In this document: in pieces, positions 8,446-16,307 of the stretch
Numbering within the stretch: position 1 is the stretch's first letter
Layout of the letters: each line of letters opens with the position of its first letter
Assembly (NCBI GenBank): GCA_900547745.1
Contig: URHT01000020.1
Span: 1 to 35,037, forward strand
From: an uncultured Eubacteriales bacterium
GTDB lineage: Bacteria > Bacillota > Clostridia > Oscillospirales > Oscillospiraceae
Direction: 5' to 3'
DNA: 35,037 nt
Translations under genes and position numbers: made by a program
Notes under the pieces: generated by a model
Told to the model about the DNA's origin: nothing
Databases searched by the model: none
What the model saw: only the letters and a program-made list of their open reading frames with translations

Positions 8446-8838
8446 TTAGAAATCCGCCTTTTCCCGCTTCTTGTCGATGAAGCCCTCCACACGATCCATG
8501 ACCTGCGGCACCATCTCCACGATGCGGTCGACGGTGGTGATGGCGGGGGTGCCCACGGGCAGCATGCGGGTCACGCCGTCCTTGACCACCAGAAACGCCA
8601 TAGGCTCCACCCGGACGCCGGCGGCCGCGCCGGCCCCCAGCTTGTCGGGCTGCTTGCCGTAGTCCCCGCCGCCGCAGCCGAAGCCGAAGCTCAGCCGGGA
8701 CACGGGAATCAGGGTCACGCCGTCCGCCGTGACGATTGGCTCCCCTACCACGGTATTGGAGTCCACCATCTCGCGGATCTTGCCCATGGAGGCTTCCATC
8801 ATTGCGCTGATAGCATTCTTCTTCTCGTTGATTTCCAT
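8446..8838 (-). CDS. gerW: GerW-family sporulation protein (YtfJ)
   Basis: A 130-residue protein with the GerW/YtfJ family layout: an N-terminal helix (MMEASMGKIREMVDSNTVVG), then GEPIVTADGVTLIPVSRLSF, a glycine-rich turn (FGFGCGGGDYG) and an acidic-hydrophobic C-terminal part (AFLVVKDGVTRMLPVG). In Bacillus the family is made in the forespore and is needed for normal germination. It shows that the host is, or descends from, a spore former. Start ATG with AAAGGAG upstream; 18 nt after the DUF2953 gene. Biochemical activity is unknown for the family. Confidence 0.93.
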   Translation of the reverse strand: MEINEKKNAISAMMEASMGKIREMVDSNTVVGEPIVTADGVTLIPVSRLSFGFGCGGGDYGKQPDKLGAGAAAGVRVEPMAFLVVKDGVTRMLPVGTPAITTVDRIVEMVPQVMDRVEGFIDKKREKADF

Positions 8839-8856
8839 GCTGTACGCTCCTTTTCC

Positions 8857-9558
8857 TCAGTTGGTTGTATGGGTCGCGTCCGCACCGGCGGGCGCCTGGT
8901 CTTTCATATTCTGCACCGATTCCCCGGCGGCCTGCCTCTCCTTGGCGGATCTCTCCTTACGGAAGGCCATGAGCCACCGCAGCGCCGGCCCGGCAAAGGC
9001 AAAGCCGATGGCCAGCAGATCGCCGATGCGGAAGCTCAGCCCCACCTCGCCGCTGATGCGCGTTTCCGCGGCGGTAAAATCCGTCTCCAGATGGACGCGG
9101 GGATCCGGCATGTTTGTCAGCTTCTCCAGCTCCGGCATCACCGTCCACATGACCGCGTTGGCCCAGCCGTAGGTTTCCGCCGTCTGCGCGGGATCATCGC
9201 CGCCGAAGCACACCGAAAGCCGCATGGGGTCGATGCGCAGACGCTTCCGGGTTTTCCGCAGCCCCCGCTTCAGGGACTCCCACAGTGCCGGCAGTGCGCT
9301 GCGGATATCGCCGGGCGTCAGATCCAGCTTTTTCCGTTTTTCCTCCGCCGGTTTTTCCTTGACCGGCTTCTCCTTTTTGGGCTTTTCCGGCTTCTTTTTC
9401 TCCGGCTTCGGCACCAGCTGTAACCGGACAGGCCCCGCCATAGCCGTAACGCACAGCGCGTCGCCGAAGCGGACGTGTACGCCCACGCGCAGCAGGAGCA
9501 GCAGGAGTATCAGTGCCAGCAGTATGCCCAGTATCCACAGCGCGGCCACGCCCGTCAC
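8857..9558 (-). CDS. DUF2953 membrane-anchored protein
   Basis: A 233-residue protein. One N-terminal transmembrane helix (about 5-23, ALWILGILLALILLLLLL) is followed by a short beta-rich piece, then a Lys/Pro/Glu-rich linker (about 51-77, repeated KPEKPKKEKP) and a C-terminal domain with the DUF2953 pattern (YGWANAVMWTVMPELEKL, then DFTAAETRISGEVGLSFRIG). DUF2953 proteins are regularly found between scpB and ytfJ in Clostridia and are thought to be linked to sporulation; the molecular function is unknown. It starts 9 nt after scpB. The charged linker makes it likely that the C-terminal domain extends away from the membrane. Confidence 0.85.
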   Translation of the reverse strand: MTGVAALWILGILLALILLLLLLRVGVHVRFGDALCVTAMAGPVRLQLVPKPEKKKPEKPKKEKPVKEKPAEEKRKKLDLTPGDIRSALPALWESLKRGLRKTRKRLRIDPMRLSVCFGGDDPAQTAETYGWANAVMWTVMPELEKLTNMPDPRVHLETDFTAAETRISGEVGLSFRIGDLLAIGFAFAGPALRWLMAFRKERSAKERQAAGESVQNMKDQAPAGADATHTTN

Positions 9559-9567
9559 CTCTTTTCC

Positions 9568-10152
9568 TTATTCCTCTCCCATCTCTGCCGGGAGGTTCCC
9601 GTCGTCGTCCAGCCGCATCTGGCCGTCGGCCTCCAGACCCGGCAGCTGGGGCAGATCCTCCAGCGAGTCCAGATGGAACGCCCGCAGGAACGCCTGCGTC
9701 GTCCGGTACAGCCGGGGCCGTCCCGGCACCTGCAGCCGCCCGCACTCCTCGATGAGATGGCGATCCAGCAGCAGCCCCACGGTGTAGGAGCTGTCCACGC
9801 CCCGTATCTGATCCACATAGGCCCGCGTGGTGGGCTGGTAGTAGGCGATGATGGTCAGCACCTCCAGCGCCGGCTGGCTCAGCTTGGCGGGCTTGCGTAT
9901 CTCAAATGCCTTGCGTATCTGGTCGCCGTACTCCGGTGCGGAGCACAGCTGGTAGCTGTCCTCCATCCGCAGCAGACGGATGCCCCGCCGCTCGTAGCTG
10001 TAGTAGTCCTGCAGCCGCTGGAGCACCAGCTCCGCCGTAGGCTTGTCCAGATCCAGCGCCACGCAGATGCGGTCGATGCCCACCGGCTCGCCGGAGGCAA
10101 AGAGGATACCCTCCACCGCGGCCTCGATCTCCTTCATTTCCCGTGTATCCAT
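9568..10152 (-). CDS. scpB: Segregation and condensation protein B
   Basis: A 194-residue ScpB of normal length, the winged-helix (kite) subunit of the SMC-ScpAB condensin that compacts and segregates the chromosome. Two tandem winged-helix domains can be followed: IEAAVEGILFASGEPVGIDR at the N-terminus and LEVLTIIAYYQPTTRAYVDQ with GVDSSYTVGLLLDRHLIEEC in the second. The end (RLYRTTQAFLRAFHLDSLEDL) is the conserved C-terminal block. It starts 10 nt after scpA, so the two are co-translated as usual for this pair. Confidence 0.96.
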   Translation of the reverse strand: MDTREMKEIEAAVEGILFASGEPVGIDRICVALDLDKPTAELVLQRLQDYYSYERRGIRLLRMEDSYQLCSAPEYGDQIRKAFEIRKPAKLSQPALEVLTIIAYYQPTTRAYVDQIRGVDSSYTVGLLLDRHLIEECGRLQVPGRPRLYRTTQAFLRAFHLDSLEDLPQLPGLEADGQMRLDDDGNLPAEMGEE

Positions 10153-10162
10153 GGTCTTCCCC

Positions 10163-10948
10163 TTACATCAGTTCTTCCGGCACGTCGCCCTCGCAGGTGA
10201 TAGTGCAGTCGCTGGCGGAACCGGCCAGCCGGATGAGATTGTTCCGGCACAGCTCCAACACGGCCATAAATGTGGCTACCAGCTCGCTGCGGCTCCTGCT
10301 GCCCCGGAACAGCAGCAGAAAGCGGGTGATGCCGCTGCGCTTCAGTCGGTCGATGATCTCCCGTGCCTTTGTCTCCACCGGGTACGGCTCCCGCTTGACG
10401 ATCTCGTCAAAGGCCTTCAGCGGCGGCGTCTCCTCCACCTGCCCCCGGCGGTCTGTGACCTCCTGCATGGCCAGGATCAGGTCTGCCGGCTCCTGCTCGT
10501 ACTCGTAGATCTTGCCCCGCTCCATCGGCTCCGGCGGACGGGTCAGCACATTGCGGCCGAACTCCCCCATAGGCCCCAGCCGCTCGGTGATATAGCGCAC
10601 CTTGGCGTAGGCGTCGCCCCGCTTCCGCTCCTCCAGCGACTGGATGAGGGCGTCCATCTCGCTCTGGGCCTCCTCGTCCTCCAGGCTCAGCAGCATGCGG
10701 GTCTTGATGTACATCAGGTGCGCGGCCATGGTGATGAACTCGCTGGCCACCTCCAGATCCATCTGCTTGCGTTTTTCCAGATAGTCCAGATACTGCTCCA
10801 GTATCAGGGCGATGGGGATGTCCTGTATTTCTATCTTGTTCTTGCTCAGCAGGAACAGGATCAGATCCAGCGGCCCCTCGAAATCCTCCAGCGGCTCGCT
10901 GGACTTGGTCTGCACCACCTTTTCCAGCTTGAAGATCGGATTGTCCAA
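10163..10948 (-). CDS. scpA: Segregation and condensation protein A
   Basis: A 261-residue kleisin subunit that bridges the SMC heads. The N-terminal signature FEGPLDLILFLLSKNKIEIQ (about 24-43) is the SMC-neck-binding part and is followed by DIPIALILEQYLDYL. The C-terminal winged helix carries SRSELVATFMAVLELCRNNL. Second gene of the operon, 13 nt after the M50 protease, with scpB 10 nt downstream. No irregularity seen. Confidence 0.96.
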   Translation of the reverse strand: MDNPIFKLEKVVQTKSSEPLEDFEGPLDLILFLLSKNKIEIQDIPIALILEQYLDYLEKRKQMDLEVASEFITMAAHLMYIKTRMLLSLEDEEAQSEMDALIQSLEERKRGDAYAKVRYITERLGPMGEFGRNVLTRPPEPMERGKIYEYEQEPADLILAMQEVTDRRGQVEETPPLKAFDEIVKREPYPVETKAREIIDRLKRSGITRFLLLFRGSRSRSELVATFMAVLELCRNNLIRLAGSASDCTITCEGDVPEELM

Positions 10949-10961
10949 CGGCGTTTACTCC

Positions 10962-11621
10962 TCAAAAGCCGACAATGCGGCAGAATAGCTCGAATACCCA
11001 GCGGATGGCGGCGTCCAGCGCGTTGCTGCCGATGCCCACGGAGATGATGACCACCAGCAGCACCATGCCCAGCTGCTCATAGCGCATCAGCCAGTTATAG
11101 GCCCTGTCCGGCAGCAGCACCGCCGCTACCTTGGAGCCGTCCAGCGGCGGCACCGGCACCAGATTGAAAAGGCCCAGACCCACCGACAGGGACGCGGTGT
11201 TCACCAGAAACGAAAACAGCGTCTCCGGCAGTGTGCCTGTCATCAGCGCCCGGAGGTACACCAGCCGCGCCGCCAGCAGCAGCGCCAGCGCCAGCAGAAA
11301 GTTGGACACCGGCCCTGCCAGCGCCGTGATGGCCATGCCCTCCTTGGGCTTCTTGAAATAGTTGGGGTTCACCGGCACCGGCTTGGCCCAGCCGAAGCCC
11401 GCCACGATCATCATGAAAAAGCCGATCCAGTCGATGTGCCGCAGGGGGTTCAGGCTCAGGCGATGAGCCCGCTTGGCCGTGGGATCGCCCAGCGCATAGG
11501 CCGCCAGCCCGTGGCACGTCTCGTGGATGGTCAGGCACAGGAACACGGCGGCCAGCCGCAGCAGGATGCTCTCCAGCGAGCCGAAGTCCAGCGCGTCCCA
11601 TAAATTCGTCAGATATTGCAA
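10962..11621 (-). CDS. Site-2 protease family (M50) integral membrane metalloprotease
   Basis: First gene of the operon. With the TTG start at 11619-11621 it has 219 residues and about five transmembrane helices. The zinc motif HETCH (33-37) and the third-ligand motif NLVPVPPLDG (Asp161) place it in the M50 family, short YwhC-like subgroup without PDZ domain. The frame is open to an ATG at 11717, but that ATG lies inside the -35 box of the promoter at 11691-11719, so it cannot be on the mRNA. The TTG has GGGAGG 8 nt upstream. Members next to scpA are common in Clostridia; the substrate is unknown. Not SpoIVFB-like in context. Confidence 0.9.
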   Translation of the reverse strand: MQYLTNLWDALDFGSLESILLRLAAVFLCLTIHETCHGLAAYALGDPTAKRAHRLSLNPLRHIDWIGFFMMIVAGFGWAKPVPVNPNYFKKPKEGMAITALAGPVSNFLLALALLLAARLVYLRALMTGTLPETLFSFLVNTASLSVGLGLFNLVPVPPLDGSKVAAVLLPDRAYNWLMRYEQLGMVLLVVIISVGIGSNALDAAIRWVFELFCRIVGF

Positions 11622-11690
11622 GGATGGTTCCTCCCGGTAAAACGCGGCGCGTATGCACAGAAAATACACCCCGCTGCGATAGTCCTCTGC

Positions 11691-11719
11691 ATTATAGCAA
11701 ATATTCCCGCAAAACACAA
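11691..11719 (-). promoter_or_regulatory. Main promoter of the M50-scpAB-...-ispH operon
   Basis: Minus-strand TTGTGT (11714-11719), 17-bp spacer, TATAAT (11691-11696). Transcription would start near 11684, about 60 nt before the TTG start of the M50 gene. No other convincing promoter or terminator is seen before 1386, so the transcript could be about 10 kb. Confidence 0.8.
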
Positions 11720-11901
11720 GAAAAAATCACCTGTACCCCCTGTGCATTGTCACCAAAATGACCCGGATGTAACCATTTTGTATCCAACTTACCACCGCTT
11801 TGTCTTTTTCCTGTAAGGATGCGTACCGGTTTCTCTGGTATGGTATAGACAAGAAGAAATAGTACATCATTTATCCGCTGTAAGAAAGGAGAACACAAAA
11901 T

Positions 11902-12087
11902 ATGGTAAACGTGAAGCTGATCGTCGGTCTGGTCGTTCTGTGTCTGGCTTCCGCTGTGGCGGCCTTCCTTCTGCCCAATGCCATTGGCATGCTGCTCTCC
12001 TTCGTGAGCATGGGCGCCGCTGCCGCCATCGCCGTTCTGGCCGTTGTGGCTTTCGTGCGGCTGCTCACACGGCGCCGTGCGTTCTGA
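11902..12087 (+). CDS. Small membrane protein, 61 residues, unknown function
   Basis: The ATG follows AAGAAAGGAG with good spacing and the gene ends shortly before a perfect terminator, so it is a real single-gene unit. The protein is nearly all hydrophobic: two predicted transmembrane helices (about 4-24, VKLIVGLVVLCLASAVAAFL, and about 29-53, GMLLSFVSMGAAAAIAVLAV) ending in a basic tail LLTRRRAF. I do not recognise a family. The topology suggests both ends on the cytoplasmic side or a hairpin insertion. A TATAGA-like -10 lies at 11844-11849 but no clear -35 accompanies it. It is divergent to the scpAB operon. Confidence 0.75.
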   Translation: MVNVKLIVGLVVLCLASAVAAFLLPNAIGMLLSFVSMGAAAAIAVLAVVAFVRLLTRRRAF

Positions 12088-12134
12088 TACAGGCCCTCCC
12101 ACCTGTGATCCGAACCCCAGATCCCTACCCCGGC

Positions 12135-12172
12135 AGGACAGGGAACGCAAAATGCGTTCCCTGTCCTTTTTC
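12135..12172 (+). terminator. Intrinsic terminator after the small membrane protein
   Basis: A perfect 15-bp stem (AGGACAGGGAACGCA with its complement), a 3-nt loop and TTTTTCTG. One of the strongest terminators in the window. Confidence 0.93.
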
Positions 12173-12174
12173 TG

Positions 12175-12203
12175 TTGAAAATGCCGGCGAAACCGGGTAT
12201 ACT
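12175..12203 (+). promoter_or_regulatory. Promoter of the FTR-like gene
   Basis: TTGAAA (12175-12180), 17-bp spacer, TATACT (12198-12203), starting directly after the T-run of the previous terminator. The start ATG is 33 nt downstream of the -10. Confidence 0.8.
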
Positions 12204-12235
12204 GACCCTATAAAGAGAAACAAAGGAGTGCCGGT

Positions 12236-12433
12236 ATGAAAGTACGTCTCAACGACGACACGGAGATTGTCCGTACCATCCGCGAGGGCCTGCGCCGCAC
12301 CGGCGGCTACTGTCCCTGCCGTCTGGCCCGCACGGAGGAGAACCGCTGCATATGCAAAGAGTTCAAGGAGCAGATCGCAGACCCCGGCTTCGAGGGCTAC
12401 TGCCACTGCCGCCTGTACTACAAGGAGAAGTGA
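12236..12433 (+). CDS. Ferredoxin:thioredoxin reductase catalytic-chain-like protein
   Basis: A 65-residue protein with six cysteines in three C-x-C pairs: CPC (26-28), CIC (38-40) and CHC (56-58). This is the pattern of the catalytic beta chain of ferredoxin:thioredoxin reductase, where four cysteines hold a [4Fe-4S] cluster and two form the redox-active disulfide. It is much shorter than the plant and cyanobacterial chain and no variable chain is nearby. In anaerobes such proteins probably pass electrons from ferredoxin to a thioredoxin-like partner; that is inference here. AAAGGAG lies 7 nt before the ATG. It stands alone between its own promoter and a hairpin. Confidence 0.82.
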   Translation: MKVRLNDDTEIVRTIREGLRRTGGYCPCRLARTEENRCICKEFKEQIADPGFEGYCHCRLYYKEK

Positions 12434-12447
12434 CCGTCTGACGGCGG

Positions 12448-12476
12448 AGAGGGCCGCGCCATCGGCGCGGCCCTCT
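12448..12476. terminator. Hairpin between convergent FTR-like and lspA genes
   Basis: A perfect 13-bp GC-rich stem (AGAGGGCCGCGCC) with a 3-nt loop sits between the two convergent stops. A T-run (CCTTTTT) follows only about 10 nt later on the plus strand, and none on the minus strand, so termination efficiency is uncertain in both directions. Confidence 0.65.
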
Positions 12477-12481
12477 ATCCG

Positions 12482-12931
12482 TTACCTTTTTAGCATTTCC
12501 CGGATGACACCGATGACTGTCAGCACCACGCCGCCCAGCAGCATGAAGTCCGCCACGTTCCACACCAGACGTCCCAGCCTTTTCCCGGCGCGGGGCAGCT
12601 GCACATAGTCCGTTACGCTCCCCCGGCGCATCCGGTCGTACTGGTTGCTCAGCCCGCCGGTGAGCACCAGCAGAATACCCAGCCGCGCCGGACTCAGCCG
12701 CCGCTCCACATGGGGCAGCAGCAGGATGGCCGCCGCGATCCATACCAGCAGCGGCACCCACCGCAGGATGAACCGGTAACGGCTGCCCGCGCCCAAGAAG
12801 AATCCCGGATTCTCCAGATGGGTCAGCCGCAGTATTTTGCCGCTGAAGTGCAGCTTGTCCCGGTAGGCCAGCAGCTTCAGCACACGGTCGAGCACCAGCA
12901 GCGCCGCCGTGAGGACGATGGCGGTACGCAT
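12482..12931 (-). CDS. lspA: Lipoprotein signal peptidase (signal peptidase II)
   Basis: A 149-residue membrane aspartic protease that removes the signal peptide from prolipoproteins after lipidation. Four transmembrane helices can be traced. Conserved boxes: LDRVLK (14-19), ENPGFFLG with N41, GGLSNQYDRMRRGSVTDYV with catalytic D108, and WNVADFMLLGG with catalytic D128. It starts 4 nt after the rhomboid gene and is co-transcribed with it. The partner boxes deviate a little from the textbook form (TDYV for VDF), so it could be a second LspA paralogue of the genome. Confidence 0.9.
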   Translation of the reverse strand: MRTAIVLTAALLVLDRVLKLLAYRDKLHFSGKILRLTHLENPGFFLGAGSRYRFILRWVPLLVWIAAAILLLPHVERRLSPARLGILLVLTGGLSNQYDRMRRGSVTDYVQLPRAGKRLGRLVWNVADFMLLGGVVLTVIGVIREMLKR

Positions 12932-12935
12932 CCTC

Positions 12936-13505
12936 TCACCTCCTGCCCCGGCGGATGGTAAAGCCGAATACCAGTCCGCACAGGCCGCCCACGATGTGGG
13001 TGATCTGGGAGATGTTGTCCTGCTTGAAAAGGCCGTCCATGATCTCGCCGCCCAGATAGAAGATGACCACCAGGATCAGCGTGATGGGGATCTCCCCCCG
13101 GCGCATGGCGGTGAAGGAGGACAGCACGATCATCATGAACACCACGCCGCTGGCGCCCAGCAGCACCGAGCCGGGGAAGAACACGAAATGCACCAGTCCC
13201 GTCACCAGCGCGGTGACGGCGATCGTCCACACCATGGTGCCGCTGCCGTACTTCTCCTCCAGCCCCGGCCCCACCAGCAGGATCAGCAGCATATTGCCCA
13301 TGTAGTGCTCGTAGTCCGCGTGGCCCAGCACATGCCCGAAGAACCGCACATACGTCAGCGGATCGGACAGAGAGGCGCGGTACACGGAGAAATACTGATA
13401 TGTAGCAGCTCCGTCCGTCCATTTCCCCAGCAGCAGAGCCAGCAGGCTCAGCAGCGCGAATGCCAGGATCACCGGCGCGTTGAAGCGTATCACGATCTTT
13501 TTCAA
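12936..13505 (-). CDS. Rhomboid-family intramembrane serine protease
   Basis: A 189-residue, six-helix membrane protein. The catalytic serine is in GASG (S119 in LLGASGVVF) and the catalytic histidine is H170 in THIVGGLCG. HYMGNM (68-72) supplies the conserved Asn. There is no long cytoplasmic or periplasmic extension. It leads the two-gene rhomboid-lspA unit from a consensus promoter. Both products are membrane proteases handling secreted or lipid-modified proteins, but no direct functional link is shown. Confidence 0.9.
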   Translation of the reverse strand: MKKIVIRFNAPVILAFALLSLLALLLGKWTDGAATYQYFSVYRASLSDPLTYVRFFGHVLGHADYEHYMGNMLLILLVGPGLEEKYGSGTMVWTIAVTALVTGLVHFVFFPGSVLLGASGVVFMMIVLSSFTAMRRGEIPITLILVVIFYLGGEIMDGLFKQDNISQITHIVGGLCGLVFGFTIRRGRR

Positions 13506-13538
13506 ACAGTTTCCCTCTTTTCAAACGCGATGGAAGCC

Positions 13539-13567
13539 ATTATACTATACGGAGCGAAAAATGTAAA
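13539..13567 (-). promoter_or_regulatory. Promoter of rhomboid-lspA, overlapping a divergent -10
   Basis: Minus-strand TTTACA (13562-13567), 17 bp, TATAAT (13539-13544). On the plus strand TATACT at 13541-13546 is a plausible -10 for the divergent exonuclease-family gene (weak TTTTCA -35 at 13518-13523). The two -10 boxes overlap, so polymerases would exclude each other. Confidence 0.7.
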
Positions 13568-13586
13568 CCAAAGGAGGCGCATAAAT

Positions 13587-14657
13587 GTGAAAAAATGGCT
13601 CAAGACCCTTCTGTGCATCGTACTGGCGCTGGTGGTGCTGGCGGCGGGCTATGTGGCCTATGTGTTCATCGACTACCACCGCATCGGCGATATGCCCCTG
13701 ACCCCCGTCAACACCGAAACGGCGATCCCCTCCCTTCGGACCGGCACGCCCTACACCGCCGTGTCCTATAACATCGGCTTCGGCGCCTACGAGGACGATT
13801 ACGGCTTCTTCATGGACGGCGGCACCGAATCCCGTGCGTGGAGCGAGGAACGCCTGACTGCCAACCTCGCGGAGATCGGCGCTTTTCTGCAGGCGCAAGC
13901 GGCGGACTTCTATCTGGTGCAGGAGGTGGACATGGGCTCCACCCGTACCTATCAGGTGGACGAGCGTCCCTATATCACCGATGCCCTGCCCGGTCTGAGC
14001 AGCGTGTTCTGCCAGAACTACGACTCCCCCTACCTGCTGTATCCCCTGACCCGACCCCACGGCGCGTCCCGCTCCGGCCTGCTGACCCTGTCTGCCGCCG
14101 GTATCACATCGGCCGGCCGCGTGGGGCTGCCGGTGGAGAGCGGCTTCATGAAGCTGCTGGATCTGGATCGCTGCTATTCCGTCAGCCGCATCCCCGTGAA
14201 CGGGGGTAAAGAGCTTATCCTTTACAATCTTCATCTCTCCGCTTATACCAGCGACGGCACCATCGCTACGGAGCAGCTGAAGCTGCTGCTGGCAGATATG
14301 CAGGCGGAGTACGATGCGGGCAACTGGTGCGTGGCCGGCGGCGACTTCAACAAGGATCTGCTGGGCGACTCCGCCGCGTGGTTCGGCGAGGCCGATCAGT
14401 CCTACTCCTGGGCGCAGCCCATTCCGGAGGGCACTTTTAACGGCGTGGATGTGACGCTGGTGACGCCGCTGGATGAGAGCGCCCCCGTCCCCAGCTGCCG
14501 CAACGCCGATGGGCCCTACCATCCGGGGCAGTACGTCCTGACGGTGGATGGCTTTCTGGTCACGCCCAACGTGACGGCGGCGCAGGCCACGGTGCTGGAT
14601 ACCGGCTTCGCCTATTCCGACCACAACCCGGTAGCCATGACGTTCACTCTGTCATGA
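13587..14657 (+). CDS. Exported endonuclease/exonuclease/phosphatase-family protein
   Basis: A 356-residue protein. The start is the GTG at 13587-13589, with AAAGGAGG 8 nt upstream; an ATG two bases earlier runs straight into a stop. An uncleaved N-terminal anchor (KKWLKTLLCIVLALVVLAAG) is followed by an EEP (DNase I-like) domain: SYNIGFGAY (Asn62), VQEVD (metal-binding Glu113), a GGDFNKDL block near residue 253 and the terminal SDHNPVAMTF. EEP enzymes cleave phosphodiesters or phosphomonoesters (DNA, inositol phosphates, sphingomyelin) with Mg2+. The substrate cannot be decided; the location outside the membrane argues against DNA repair. Ends before a bidirectional terminator. Confidence 0.88.
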   Translation: MKKWLKTLLCIVLALVVLAAGYVAYVFIDYHRIGDMPLTPVNTETAIPSLRTGTPYTAVSYNIGFGAYEDDYGFFMDGGTESRAWSEERLTANLAEIGAFLQAQAADFYLVQEVDMGSTRTYQVDERPYITDALPGLSSVFCQNYDSPYLLYPLTRPHGASRSGLLTLSAAGITSAGRVGLPVESGFMKLLDLDRCYSVSRIPVNGGKELILYNLHLSAYTSDGTIATEQLKLLLADMQAEYDAGNWCVAGGDFNKDLLGDSAAWFGEADQSYSWAQPIPEGTFNGVDVTLVTPLDESAPVPSCRNADGPYHPGQYVLTVDGFLVTPNVTAAQATVLDTGFAYSDHNPVAMTFTLS

Positions 14658-14671
14658 CCACTTACTGAAAA

Positions 14672-14706
14672 AGCGGGCTGTCCCTGTGGGACAGCCCGCT
14701 TTTTTC
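14672..14706. terminator. Bidirectional intrinsic terminator
   Basis: A perfect 13-bp stem (AGCGGGCTGTCCC and complement) with a 3-nt loop has T-runs on both strands (TTTTTTCC on plus, TTTTTCAG on minus). It separates the converging EEP and 5'-nucleotidase genes. Confidence 0.93.
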
Positions 14707-14792
14707 CTTCAATGTTCAATGCTCCGCCGGAATAAGATGCAGTTTAATGTGGGGCTACACCATGTAAACCAAGCTGTCAAGCGCTTTTCCGC

Positions 14793-16304
14793 TCAGATGA
14801 CCCGGTAATCTCCGTGTACCGGCGGGATGTCGCCGCCGTACACCTTGAAGTAGTCCAGGATCAGCTCGGACATCTCCGTGCCGATCTCCCGCACCACCTT
14901 GCAGCCCACATAGCAGTCGTAGCCGCCCGTGCCGCTGGCCCGATAGCTATTGAGGCAGATGGTGAATACGTCGCTGTCCGCCACCGGCTTCCCCGCCACG
15001 GTCAGCGATGTGACCCGCTGCCCCACAGGTCGGGAAATGTCGTAGACGTAGGACGCCCCGGCGTAGTAGTCATAATTGTAGTGCTCCACCTTGGGCTCCA
15101 GAAAGCAGTCCGACACCCGCAGGGAGCCGTCGTCGTTCCGGGTGAAATATTCGGCGCTGCGCTCCATGGCCTGCCGCAGCACGGCGCCGGTGATCTCCAG
15201 CACTGACAGCGTATTGGTGTAGGGGTAGGCGATGAGCAGATCGCGCCGCCGCACCACCTGCGGCAGCCCTGCCACATCGTTGGCCAGACTGGATGCCGAC
15301 AGCCGCGCGCCGCTGGCCCACAGCTGCACCGCATTGAACAGGTCGGACAGGCCGCTGCCCTCCGCTGCCATGCGCAGCGGCGTATCCGGCAGCAGCGGGT
15401 CGCGCAGGTGTCCCACCACCTCGTCCAGCCAGTTCTGCGCACCGTGCTCCATGCCGGCGAACTCCTCCAGCCAGTCCCGGCGGCACGCACCACCTGCGGG
15501 TACGGTTTTGCTTGTGAAGTGTTTCTCCTTGTCAGTGATTGCCGCATCAATACGCAGGAACTCCTGTCCCCTGTCGGTGGGCTGCACCACGAACGTGCCG
15601 CACACGGACTGGCCGCGGACGGTCATGTGCTGGTGTCCCGTCAGCAGCAGGTCGAAGTCCAGCTCCTGACACAGCCGGTACGCCACGTTTTCATGGGTGG
15701 TGGACAGCACCCGGCCCGTGGCCAGATCCCGCTCAAAGCCGCCGTGATAGATGCACAGCGTCACATCCACCTGCCCCCGCAGCTTCTCCAGCGCCGCCCG
15801 GGCGGCGGGGACGGGGTCACTGATGGTGACGCCGGACAGATGCTCCGGCTTCTCCCAGATATTCACATAGTCGGTGACGATTCCCACGATACCGATGCGC
15901 AGCCCGTTCTCCAGCGTATGGATGCGTGCGGGGAACCGGACGCCCGCGCCGTCCCACCGGACGTTCTCGCAGACGCAGCGGGCATGCAGCGCATCCAGAT
16001 AGCTGTCCAGATACGCCATGCCGTAGTTGAAGTCGTGGTTGCCCAGCGTCACATAGTCGTAGCCGCAGCGGTTCATGATCTGGGCGAACCGCCCGGCATC
16101 TCCCAGCGTGTCGTGGCAGAACGCCCCCAGCGGCGAGCCCTGCAGCAGGTCGCCGCCGTCGATGACGAGGGTGTTGCCGTCCTTCTCAAAGCGGTTGGCG
16201 CATTTGAAAAGGCCGATGTCACGCTCCTCCCGGCTGCGGTAATCCGTGGGATAGATGTACCCGTGGAGGTCGGAGGTGAAATAGATGGTGAAATTTCTCT
16301 CCAT
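14793..16304 (-). CDS. 5'-nucleotidase / UDP-sugar hydrolase-family metallophosphoesterase (cytoplasmic form)
   Basis: A 503-residue protein with the two-domain layout of the 5'-nucleotidase family. The metallophosphatase domain (about 5-240) has SDLHGY (D12, H14), DGGD (D52), GNHD (88-91), YHGG (H187) and GHQH (223-226). The C-terminal 5_nucleotid_C domain carries the substrate region (LSASSLANDVAGL, then LLIAYPYTNTLSVLEITG). Unlike most relatives it has no signal peptide, so it should act inside the cell. It is the last gene of the phn operon, 3 nt after phnE, which suggests that it dephosphorylates something brought in or made from the transported substrate. That link is inferred from position. 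Confidence 0.9.
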   Translation of the reverse strand: MERNFTIYFTSDLHGYIYPTDYRSREERDIGLFKCANRFEKDGNTLVIDGGDLLQGSPLGAFCHDTLGDAGRFAQIMNRCGYDYVTLGNHDFNYGMAYLDSYLDALHARCVCENVRWDGAGVRFPARIHTLENGLRIGIVGIVTDYVNIWEKPEHLSGVTISDPVPAARAALEKLRGQVDVTLCIYHGGFERDLATGRVLSTTHENVAYRLCQELDFDLLLTGHQHMTVRGQSVCGTFVVQPTDRGQEFLRIDAAITDKEKHFTSKTVPAGGACRRDWLEEFAGMEHGAQNWLDEVVGHLRDPLLPDTPLRMAAEGSGLSDLFNAVQLWASGARLSASSLANDVAGLPQVVRRRDLLIAYPYTNTLSVLEITGAVLRQAMERSAEYFTRNDDGSLRVSDCFLEPKVEHYNYDYYAGASYVYDISRPVGQRVTSLTVAGKPVADSDVFTICLNSYRASGTGGYDCYVGCKVVREIGTEMSELILDYFKVYGGDIPPVHGDYRVI

Positions 16305-16307
16305 AGC

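Noticed and set aside
11622..11717. ATG start for the M50 protease at 11717
   Set aside because: It lies within the -35 box of the consensus promoter, so it would not be on the mRNA. The TTG at 11621 has a good ribosome binding site.
12909..13586. Upstream extension of the EEP protein frame
   Set aside because: The extension lies over the rhomboid gene on the other strand. The GTG at 13587 has an ideal AAAGGAGG and starts a membrane anchor.
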